From: Pseudomonadota bacterium
GTDB taxonomy: Bacteria > Pseudomonadota > Alphaproteobacteria > Rhizobiales > Devosiaceae
Reading direction: 5' to 3'
Length of the DNA: 7,060 nt
Assembly (NCBI GenBank): GCA_023387585.1
Contig: JAEWHZ010000128.1
Location: 1-7,060 of the forward strand
This document shows positions 1 to 4,709 of this stretch, piece after piece. Within the stretch, counting starts at the first letter, position 1; each line of letters begins with the position of its first letter. Under the pieces are notes generated by a model. It was not told the origin of the DNA and did no database searches. It worked only from the letters and a program-made list of their open reading frames with translations. A program made the position numbers and the translations under genes.

Positions 1-75
1 GGCTCCGCGAGTAGGACTCGAACCTACGACCCAGCGGTTAACAGCCGCTTGCTCTACCAACTGAGCTATCGCGGA
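1..75 (-). tRNA. tRNA-Asn (anticodon GTT), 3' CCA cut by the window edge
   Basis: Read on the minus strand the segment folds as a complete cloverleaf. The acceptor stem TCCGCGA (75-69) pairs with TCGCGGA (10-4), the D-arm begins TAGCTCAGTTGGTAGAGC, and the anticodon stem AGCGG/CCGCT encloses the loop CTGTTAA with anticodon GTT at 42-40, which reads Asn codons AAC and AAU. The T-arm contains GTTCGAGTC. Position 3 is the discriminator G, and bases 2-1 give CC, so the terminal CCA appears to be encoded and is cut by the window. The gene lies 39 bp downstream of the mobA stop on the same strand, so it could be read through from mobA or use its own promoter. Confidence 0.97.
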
Positions 76-104
76 AGACATTCGCAGCGGCCTCTTGGTG
101 AAGG

Positions 105-127
105 CGGGGTCCGTTTAGCGAACCCCG
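105..127 (-). terminator. GC-rich stem-loop spanning the mobA stop codon
   Basis: CGGGGT (105-110) and ACCCCG (122-127) form a perfect 6-bp inverted repeat with an 11-base loop that contains the mobA stop codon TAA (117-115, minus strand). No T-run follows on either strand, so it is not a classical intrinsic terminator. It may slow or partly end transcription between mobA and tRNA-Asn, or be chance in GC-rich DNA. Confidence 0.3.
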
Positions 128-140
128 TCTGGTTTGCCAA
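112..140 (-). promoter_or_regulatory. possible sigma-70 promoter for tRNA-Asn
   Basis: On the minus strand TTGGCA (140-135) lies exactly 17 bases before TAAACG (117-112). The -35 box matches TTGACA at five of six positions. The -10 box is weak, matching TATAAT at three of six. Transcription would start near 105, about 30 bases before the tRNA 5' end. The -10 box overlaps the mobA stop codon, so the promoter would lie in the last codons of mobA. This is a pattern match only. Confidence 0.3.
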
Positions 141-735
141 GCCCCGATTTTGAAGCCTCGATGACAGCGCCGAAATGCGCCTGCCAATGGGCGAGATCGT
201 CCGGCGTGTTGACCGAGCGGAAGGGCTGGGACGGCGCGTCGGCGAAGTCGAGCGGCGCGCTGTCCGCCAGCGCCAGCGCGGCTTTCGGGCTTTTCGGACG
301 CGCGGCCAGCGCCTGTTCGAGCCGCTCGAAATCGACGGCGGCGTGGGTCGGGTGGTCCATGCCGGCGCAGCGCGCATGGACGGCGCCATGCCGGCGCGCG
401 CCTTCGAGCATGAGCGCGGCATAGGTTTCGGGCAGTCCCGGCGCGTCGACGGCGACGGTGACGAGAATCGCCGGCGGCCTGCCCTCTTCCAGCCACCAGC
501 GCAGCGCGGCATTGAGCGCCGCGACGGGCCCCGGCGGATCGCGCGGATCGTCCGGCAGCGCATGGGAACCCGCGATGCCCTGCGGGCCGGTGGAGATGAG
601 GATTTCATCGCAGGTGGAAAGGTGGTCGCGCGCGCGGCGTTCGAGCGTGAGCCCGCCGATCTCGATGGCGGCCTTGTCGATTCCGCCCAGCCGCGTTCCC
701 GCGCCGCCGGCATAAATCAGCCCCACATGTTTCAT
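115..735 (-). CDS. mobA: molybdenum cofactor guanylyltransferase MobA
   Basis: This cytoplasmic enzyme transfers GMP from GTP to molybdopterin, making the MGD form of the molybdenum cofactor used by DMSO-reductase-family enzymes such as nitrate reductase and formate dehydrogenase. The 206 residues match the usual length of about 190-210. Visible motifs are the N-terminal nucleotide-binding signature AGGAGTRLGGIDK (residues 9-21, with K21), the PGPVAAL loop (69-75, PGPLAG in E. coli), VAVDAPGLP (94-102) with the probable Mg-binding Asp97, DHPT (127-130), and the C-terminal NTPDDLAHWQ, which matches NTPEELARWQ in E. coli MobA. AGGA lies 8 bases before the ATG at 735. The gene is 75 bp downstream of the beta-helix gene, with a strong hairpin between them, and is followed by tRNA-Asn. 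No mobB or moa/moe genes are in the window. Confidence 0.9.
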   Translation of the reverse strand: MKHVGLIYAGGAGTRLGGIDKAAIEIGGLTLERRARDHLSTCDEILISTGPQGIAGSHALPDDPRDPPGPVAALNAALRWWLEEGRPPAILVTVAVDAPGLPETYAALMLEGARRHGAVHARCAGMDHPTHAAVDFERLEQALAARPKSPKAALALADSAPLDFADAPSQPFRSVNTPDDLAHWQAHFGAVIEASKSGLGKPDGVR

Positions 736-760
736 GATGTATCCTGTGGCCGGCCTCCAG

Positions 761-786
761 GCATCCGGCGGATTGCCGCCGGATGC
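761..786. terminator. perfect 11-bp hairpin between the beta-helix gene and mobA
   Basis: GCATCCGGCGG (761-771) and CCGCCGGATGC (776-786) form a perfect 11-bp stem with a 4-base loop. On the minus strand it begins 24 bases after the stop codon of the upstream gene and ends 25 bases before the mobA start. The stem is stable, but the minus-strand sequence after it is CTGGAGGCCGG with no T-run, so it is either a weak terminator or attenuator, or an element that protects the 3' end of the upstream message. On the plus strand it is followed by a short GATGCTTCTT, but no plus-strand gene ends here. Confidence 0.55.
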
Positions 787-810
787 GATGCTTCTTAACG
801 GGCTCCGGGG

Positions 811-2172
811 TCAGAAGGAACCGATGACCGCCGTGCCGGTCGTGCCCTCCTGCCCCGCTATGGTGCGGTGGCCGCGCTTCAGGATGGTCGAGGCATCGCG
901 GGCGCGCACCGCCCAGGAACTACCCGAGGACGCCTCGGCCAGCGTGTTCTCGAGCCAGATCACGGCATCGTTCTCGCTGAGGAATTCGGTCGGCATGATG
1001 CCGCCGTCCAAGGGGAGGTCGCCCCGGGAATGCCGGCTCTGGGTTGCGACCGCCCAGAGCTGGGCCTGTTCGATGATATGCAGCTGAGCGCCAAAATTGG
1101 CATCGGCGCGGCCGCCGGCATCGAGCCAGACCACATCCTCATGCGCGGTGACGAAATTGCACGATTGGGCGGTGAAGCGGCCATTGTCGCGCCCCTCGCA
1201 GCGATCGGTGAGCACGAAAAGCGAGTCGGGCTCCCCGTCCAGCCGATGGGCGTTGAACCCGTCCTTGGCATTGCCGATGGCGCGGCAATGCTGGAAGGCG
1301 GCAAGGCCGCGCACGCTTTCGATGCGAAAGCCGTCGCGCAGCGCCCCGCCGCCACCGGCAAGCCGGGCCTCGACGCGATGGCAGACGAGGTTTCCCCCGA
1401 TTCCATTGGCATGCAGGGCGCCATCATTGCCGCCGTAGAGCCTCGCGCCATCAAGGAAGAAGTCGCTTCCGGCATTGTTGAGCGTGACGTTCTGCGTCAG
1501 CAACAGCGCCATGACGTTGTCGTTGGAGACAGAAGCGCCGTCATGCAGCTTGAGCTTGAAGACCGTGCCGGAATTGTACCACAGGCCCGTAGGGCCCGGA
1601 TCGCCGGCCAGCGCCGCCTCGCTGCCGACCCGCGCAAGTTCGATGGGATTGCCGAAAACGTCGGTGGCGCGCAGGTCGAACACCCGGGCGATATTGCTGC
1701 GCGCGGCGACGAAAACACCGGCCATCACCGGGTCTGCGGCATAGGCAAGCAAGTCGTGGGTGCCGAAGGCGACGGGACCGGTTTCCATGACGATGGCGCA
1801 TTTGCGCGTCGGGCGCACGGTGCCGCTGGCGCTGATGCCGTGAATGCGCGGAACGATGCCGCCGCCGGAATTGCGCACCAGCACGGTGAAGGGCGCGCCG
1901 GTGGCGTTGCCCCTGGTGACGGCCGCATGCACCGATTGCAGGCGCGAGGCCGCGGACAGTCCGGTATTGCCGTCGCTTCCGGTCGAGGCGTCGACATGGA
2001 ACACCGTGCCGTTCAGCGCGTCCTCGGCATAGGCGGCTGGTTCGAAATCGGTGCGGCCGGAGCCGTAGACGGATAAGGGGAAGCGGGCGAAGGGGAAAGC
2101 GAAGCCATCGGGCGGCGCGAGCTTGCCGGCGGGTCTCGCGGTGGCGCCGAGGCCGAGGCCGAGATCGATCAT
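811..2172 (-). CDS. uncharacterised protein with probable right-handed beta-helix fold
   Basis: I do not recognise a named family. The 453-residue product has the opening typical of parallel beta-helix proteins: FHVDASTGSDGNTGLS at about residues 58-73, followed by a helical segment. After this come many short Gly-, Asn- and Asp-rich strands (such as NVTLNNAGSDFFLDGARLYGG) and turns with His and Asp, as in pectate-lyase-like proteins and phage tail spikes. There is no signal peptide or membrane segment. The N-terminus, MIDLGLGLGATARPAG, recalls the short Leu/Gly starts of some phage structural proteins. The start at 2172 is chosen because GGAG lies 9 bases upstream. An in-frame ATG at 2202, ten codons earlier, has no such site. 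No hydrolase catalytic residues can be assigned by eye, and no other phage genes are nearby. Possible roles are binding or cutting a polysaccharide, or a relic tail fibre. Confidence 0.7.
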   Translation of the reverse strand: MIDLGLGLGATARPAGKLAPPDGFAFPFARFPLSVYGSGRTDFEPAAYAEDALNGTVFHVDASTGSDGNTGLSAASRLQSVHAAVTRGNATGAPFTVLVRNSGGGIVPRIHGISASGTVRPTRKCAIVMETGPVAFGTHDLLAYAADPVMAGVFVAARSNIARVFDLRATDVFGNPIELARVGSEAALAGDPGPTGLWYNSGTVFKLKLHDGASVSNDNVMALLLTQNVTLNNAGSDFFLDGARLYGGNDGALHANGIGGNLVCHRVEARLAGGGGALRDGFRIESVRGLAAFQHCRAIGNAKDGFNAHRLDGEPDSLFVLTDRCEGRDNGRFTAQSCNFVTAHEDVVWLDAGGRADANFGAQLHIIEQAQLWAVATQSRHSRGDLPLDGGIMPTEFLSENDAVIWLENTLAEASSGSSWAVRARDASTILKRGHRTIAGQEGTTGTAVIGSF

Positions 2173-2181
2173 GTCGCTGGT

Positions 2182-2185
2182 CTCC
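2182..2185 (-). promoter_or_regulatory. ribosome binding site that decides the start of the beta-helix gene
   Basis: Minus-strand GGAG (2185-2182) lies 9 bases before the ATG at 2172. The upstream in-frame ATGs at 2202 and 2187 lack a comparable purine-rich site at the right distance, which favours the internal start. Confidence 0.55.
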
Positions 2186-2232
2186 ATGGGGAAATGCGGC
2201 ATGATCGGCTGCGGGGCGATGGCGCGGATAAG

Positions 2233-2268
2233 TGCGGGCCGGAAGGAATCGCGGCGTAGCGGCCCGCA
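2233..2268. repeat. 8-bp inverted repeat in the divergent gap between the beta-helix gene and tRNA-Cys
   Basis: TGCGGGCC (2233-2240) and GGCCCGCA (2261-2268) are perfect inverted copies separated by 20 bases. The centre-to-centre spacing of 28 bp is not a whole number of helical turns. The site is 61 bp upstream of the chosen start of the beta-helix gene and 27 bp before the putative tRNA-Cys -35 box. It could be an operator half-site pair or a leader hairpin of the minus-strand gene. In GC-rich DNA, chance is also possible. Confidence 0.3.
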
Positions 2269-2294
2269 GGCGGTTCAGAAAATGCGACGAACCC

Positions 2295-2323
2295 TTGCAT
2301 AAGCCCTTGCGGCACCGTAGATA
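2295..2323 (+). promoter_or_regulatory. possible promoter of tRNA-Cys
   Basis: TTGCAT (2295-2300) and TAGATA (2318-2323) are separated by exactly 17 bases. A start near 2330 would fall a few bases before the tRNA 5' end at 2336, which suits a stable-RNA promoter. Each box matches the sigma-70 consensus at only about three positions, so the call rests on spacing and placement. CCCTTGC occurs twice at a 12-bp step across the -35 region (2292-2298 and 2304-2310). Confidence 0.4.
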
Positions 2324-2335
2324 GCGGCGCCGAGG

Positions 2336-2409
2336 GGCCACGTGGCGGAGTGGTTACGCAGCGGATTGCAAATCCGTGTATTCCGGTTCGATTCCGGACG
2401 TGGCCTCCA
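2336..2409 (+). tRNA. tRNA-Cys (anticodon GCA) with encoded CCA
   Basis: This is a full cloverleaf of 74 bases. The acceptor stem GGCCACG (2336-2342) pairs with CGTGGCC (2399-2405). The anticodon stem GCGGA/TCCGT encloses TTGCAAA with anticodon GCA at 2368-2370. The T-stem TCCGG/CCGGA encloses TTCGATT. The discriminator base is T at 2406 (U73), the main identity element for cysteinyl-tRNA synthetase, followed by an encoded CCA (2407-2409). It decodes UGC and UGU. The next plus-strand gene starts 68 bp downstream with no clear terminator between, so the small protein at 2478 may be co-transcribed with it. Confidence 0.97.
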
Positions 2410-2463
2410 TTTCCATTCCAGCACGGAACGATGCCGAAGGTGATCGGTTAGCCCTTGTCCATC

Positions 2464-2469
2464 AAGGAG
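2464..2469 (+). promoter_or_regulatory. strong ribosome binding site of the 57-residue protein
   Basis: AAGGAG (2464-2469) sits 8 bases before the ATG at 2478. It fixes this start over the longer open frame that runs back into tRNA-Cys, and it is the main reason to believe the small gene. Confidence 0.7.
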
Positions 2470-2477
2470 TTGATCCG

Positions 2478-2651
2478 ATGGCCAAGACATCCCCTATCGA
2501 CAAGACATCGCAAGCCGGCAAGCCCGCTCCGCTCGAGACCGACGACCGCGAGCAGAAGGACGACAATATCGACGCCGAGGGCAACCGCGCCGGCGGCGGC
2601 AAGCACGAGCAGCCAACGAGGACGGATAAGCGAGCCGAAAAAGACGGTTAG
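2478..2651 (+). CDS. hypothetical small hydrophilic protein (57 aa)
   Basis: I do not recognise the family. The 57 residues are almost wholly charged or small (Lys, Asp, Glu, Gly, Thr, Pro) with no hydrophobic stretch, no Cys, and an AGGGKH turn in the middle, so the product is probably intrinsically disordered and cytoplasmic. Evidence for translation is a near-ideal AAGGAG at 8-base spacing and GC-rich third codon positions throughout. The upstream extension of the frame is rejected because it runs through tRNA-Cys. The gene lies just downstream of tRNA-Cys and converges on the small minus-strand ORF at 2648-2803. The TAG stop at 2649-2651 overlaps the TAA of that ORF. A stress-related or nucleic-acid-associated role would be speculation. 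Confidence 0.7.
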   Translation: MAKTSPIDKTSQAGKPAPLETDDREQKDDNIDAEGNRAGGGKHEQPTRTDKRAEKDG

Positions 2652-2803
2652 CGCCGTGTGCTGACGTAGCGCCTGAGCGGGGTTCGCACGCCGGCCTTGC
2701 GGAAGATGCGGCCGGGGCGACGGTGTTCGTCGCTCAGCTCGGCCGCGTCGGCGCGCTGGTCGAGCTCGGCATAGGGATCGGGATCGTCAAAGGTCTGACC
2801 CAT
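2648..2803 (-). CDS. hypothetical small Arg-rich protein (51 aa)
   Basis: I do not recognise the family. The first half is acidic (FDDPDPYAELDQRADAAELS) and the second half basic (RRPGRIFRKAGVRTPLRRYVSTRR region, 9-10 Arg), a split seen in small nucleic-acid- or membrane-surface-associated proteins, although nothing proves this here. Third codon positions are strongly GC-rich in this frame, as expected for a real gene in this genome. Against it, no good ribosome binding site precedes the ATG at 2803. The open frame continues 26 codons upstream to an ATG at 2881, also without a clear site. It is convergent with the 57-residue gene, with interlocked stop codons, and divergent from the SRPBCC gene at 2911. 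Confidence 0.5.
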   Translation of the reverse strand: MGQTFDDPDPYAELDQRADAAELSDEHRRPGRIFRKAGVRTPLRRYVSTRR

Positions 2804-2910
2804 ATGCCGTGAGTGCCCCAAAAGCCGGGCTTTTACAAGCGCTTGCAAATCGCCCGCAAACCGCCACAAGTCTGAACGCATTCTGAACGCCGGCTGAAAG
2901 GAATTTTGCC

Positions 2911-3366
2911 ATGTCGACAGATCCCCTGTCCGGCTCGGAGAGCCAGATCACCCTGACGCGCACCATCGACGCGCCGGTGGAGGATGTTTTCGCCGCCTTC
3001 ACCGATCCTGCCCTGCTCGAGCAGTGGCAGGCGGACGAGGTGGATGTCGAGCCCTTCGAGGGCGGGCGCTATCGCTTTGTGACGGAAGGCGACGAGGACG
3101 AGCCGGGGCCGCACGAGGTGAGCGGCGAATATCTCGAGTTCGTCGAGAACAAGCGGCTCAAGATGAGCTGGGTCTACGCATCGCCGGACGAGGACGAGGA
3201 GGCGGCGATCTATGTGGTCGAGATCGACTTCAAGCGCCTGCCGGACGAACGCGCTTCGATCACCATCACCGAAAGCGGCGCCAGCCATGCCGACGCCGAA
3301 TCGCGCATCTTCTCGATCGAGGCGTGGAGCGCGGCCATCGAGCACCTGGCCGACCTGATCGAGTGA
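2911..3366 (+). CDS. SRPBCC family protein, AHSA1-like (START/Bet v1 superfamily)
   Basis: The 151-residue cytoplasmic protein carries the usual landmarks of AHSA1-type SRPBCC domains. The first strand reads TLTRTIDAPVEDVFAAFTDP (14-33), ending in a helix with LLEQW. GGRYRF lies at 51-56, the SGEYLEFVENKRL strand near 71-83, and the long C-terminal helix ends in AIEHLADLIE. The fold makes a deep hydrophobic pocket, and members bind or act on varied lipophilic ligands, so no substrate can be named. AAAGGAA lies 7 bases before the ATG. The protein is unusually acidic: I count 37 Asp/Glu against 10 Arg/Lys, with clusters at 61-69 (DEDEPGPHE) and 93-97 (DEDEE). It is followed 92 bp later by the cysteine synthase on the same strand. 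Confidence 0.88.
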   Translation: MSTDPLSGSESQITLTRTIDAPVEDVFAAFTDPALLEQWQADEVDVEPFEGGRYRFVTEGDEDEPGPHEVSGEYLEFVENKRLKMSWVYASPDEDEEAAIYVVEIDFKRLPDERASITITESGASHADAESRIFSIEAWSAAIEHLADLIE

Positions 3367-3458
3367 GCAAAGCCCTTTTCGCTGCCAGCGGCTTGTGAGC
3401 GCGGCGGGCGCACCTTACGGTCGAGGCACATTCCTGACCCGCTTCGATCGGACCGAGC

Positions 3459-4514
3459 ATGACCAAGCATAAAGACATCCTTTCCGTCATCGGCAACACC
3501 CCGCTGATCCGGCTCAATCGGGTGTCGGCGCTGACGGGATGCGAGATCTGGGGCAAGGCGGAGTTCTTGAACCCCGGCCAGTCGGTGAAGGACCGCGCGG
3601 CGATGTTCATCATCCATGACGCGGTTCAGTCCGGCGCCTTGCGGCCGGGCGGCACCATCGTCGAGGGCACGGCGGGCAATACCGGCATCGGGCTGACGCT
3701 GGTGGCCAATGCGCTGGGGTTCAGGACGGTGATCGTCATTCCCGACACGCAGAGCCAGGAGAAGAAGGACGCGCTGCGGCTCTATGGCGCCGAGCTGATC
3801 GAGGTGCCGGCAAAGCCCTATCGCAGCCCGGACAACTACATAAAAATCTCCGGCCGGCTGGCCGAGAAGCTGGCGGCGGAGCTGCCGGAAGGGGCGATCT
3901 GGGCCAACCAGTTCGACAACGTCTCCAACCGACGCGCGCATATCGAGACCACGGGGCCGGAAATCTGGCAGCAGACCAATGGGCGCATCGACGGCTTCAT
4001 CTGCGCCGTGGGCTCGGGCGGCACGCTGGCCGGGGTGGCGCAGGCGCTGCGGGCGCGCTCGAAGGACGTCAAGATCGGCCTCGCCGACCCCGAAGGCGCG
4101 GCGCTTTACAGCTACTACACCACAGGCGAGCTGAAATCGCCGGGCAACTCGATCACGGAGGGCATCGGGCAAGGGCGCATCACCGCCAATCTCGAAGGGC
4201 TGGAGGTGGATTTCGCCTATCGGATCCCCGATGCCGAGGCGTTTCCCTTCATCTATGATCTGCTGCAGCATGAGGGGCTGTGCCTCGGCGGCTCGTCGGC
4301 AATCAACATCGCTGGGGCGGTGCGGATGGCGCGCGAGCTGGGGCCGGGGCACACGATCGTGACGGTGCTGTGCGACTATGGCAACCGGTACCAGTCGAAA
4401 CTGTTCAACCCGGAATTCCTGAAGGGCAAGGGATTGCCGGTGCCGCAATGGCTGGACGAGCCGGTGGTGCGGGATGTTTCGGGGTTGTTCGAGGCGGAGC
4501 AGCCGGTCGCGTGA
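3459..4514 (+). CDS. cysK: PLP-dependent cysteine synthase (O-acetylserine sulfhydrylase family)
   Basis: This fold-type II PLP enzyme should make L-cysteine and acetate from O-acetylserine and sulfide in the cytoplasm. Visible features are IGNTPLIRLN (11-20), the PLP Schiff-base lysine K44 in GQSVKDR, the substrate loop TAGNTG (71-76), the PLP phosphate loop GSGGT (185-189), and GGSSAIN (277-283), whose Ser contacts the pyridine nitrogen in the family. The length is 351 against about 310-325 for E. coli CysK. The extra residues are at the C-terminus after the YQSKLFNPEFLKGKG segment, which marks a subfamily separate from E. coli CysK and CysM. The loop has Ala where the classical TSGNTG has Ser. 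GGA lies 6 bases before the ATG, a weak site. The gene symbol is by family. Related beta-replacement substrates cannot be excluded. Confidence 0.88.
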   Translation: MTKHKDILSVIGNTPLIRLNRVSALTGCEIWGKAEFLNPGQSVKDRAAMFIIHDAVQSGALRPGGTIVEGTAGNTGIGLTLVANALGFRTVIVIPDTQSQEKKDALRLYGAELIEVPAKPYRSPDNYIKISGRLAEKLAAELPEGAIWANQFDNVSNRRAHIETTGPEIWQQTNGRIDGFICAVGSGGTLAGVAQALRARSKDVKIGLADPEGAALYSYYTTGELKSPGNSITEGIGQGRITANLEGLEVDFAYRIPDAEAFPFIYDLLQHEGLCLGGSSAINIAGAVRMARELGPGHTIVTVLCDYGNRYQSKLFNPEFLKGKGLPVPQWLDEPVVRDVSGLFEAEQPVA

Positions 4515-4525
4515 GGGCAGCGCCG

Positions 4526-4541
4526 GTGCTGTCGGGAGCAC
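4526..4541 (+). terminator. short hairpin after the cysteine synthase
   Basis: GTGCT (4526-4530) and AGCAC (4537-4541) form a 5-bp stem with a 6-base loop, starting 11 bases after the stop codon. No T-run follows. It may act with the larger palindromes just downstream, or have no role. Confidence 0.25.
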
Positions 4542-4553
4542 GAATACGCCGGG

Positions 4554-4580
4554 TGTCACCCCGGGCGGAGACCCGGGGCC
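4554..4580 (+). repeat. palindromic intergenic repeat, left copy
   Basis: The 27-bp unit begins TGTCACCCCGGG and contains a perfect inner stem: CCCCGGG (4559-4565) and CCCGGGG (4572-4578) around the loop CGGAGA. It matches the reverse complement of the copy at 4658-4684 at 26 of 27 positions, and the similarity runs several bases further on the GGCC(C/T)ATC side. It lies 39 bp after the cysteine synthase stop. Such GTCACCCCGGG palindromes resemble dispersed intergenic repeats of rhizobia and relatives. That assignment is from memory, not a search. Confidence 0.75.
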
Positions 4581-4657
4581 TATCTCCAAACATCTCAACC
4601 GCCGCGATAGCAATGTAGTCGACGGCGATGGCGCACCAGCCACGACCCCTCGTGATG

Positions 4658-4684
4658 GGCCCCGGGCCTCCGCCCGGGGTGACA
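4658..4684 (-). repeat. palindromic intergenic repeat, right copy (inverted)
   Basis: This is the inverted partner of 4554-4580, differing at one loop base. The inner stem is CCCCGGG (4660-4666) and CCCGGGG (4673-4679) around CCTCCG. It lies 25 bp beyond the aroA stop at 4710. The two copies point at each other across a 77-bp spacer and fill the gap between convergent genes, so a transcript from either side could form one long outer stem or two local hairpins. A terminator or mRNA 3'-end role is likely for both genes. No T-run is present. Confidence 0.75.
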
Positions 4685-4709
4685 TCGGCGGGGTGGTGGG
4701 CGAAGTGCC

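Noticed and set aside
175..798. 207-codon plus-strand frame opposite mobA
   Set aside because: MobA motifs on the minus strand are clear. The plus frame has no motif or ribosome binding site.
868..2076. 402-codon open frame on the plus strand opposite the beta-helix gene
   Set aside because: It is the antisense shadow of a GC-rich gene. Its product is low-complexity (Ala, Gly, Arg, Asp) with no family motif, and the minus-strand frame has the good ribosome binding site.
1..2409. Genomic island with att sites at the two tRNA genes
   Set aside because: I found no integrase and no duplicated tRNA 3'-end sequence within the window, and mobA is a housekeeping gene. The idea is kept only as a question in the beta-helix finding.
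2376..2477. N-terminal extension of the 57-residue protein
   Set aside because: It would begin inside tRNA-Cys, and the strong AAGGAG at 2464-2469 points to the start at 2478.
3210..4685. 491-codon open frame on the minus strand across the SRPBCC and cysteine synthase genes
   Set aside because: Both plus-strand genes have clear family motifs. The opposite frame is Arg/His/Pro-rich without motifs and runs through the intergenic repeats.
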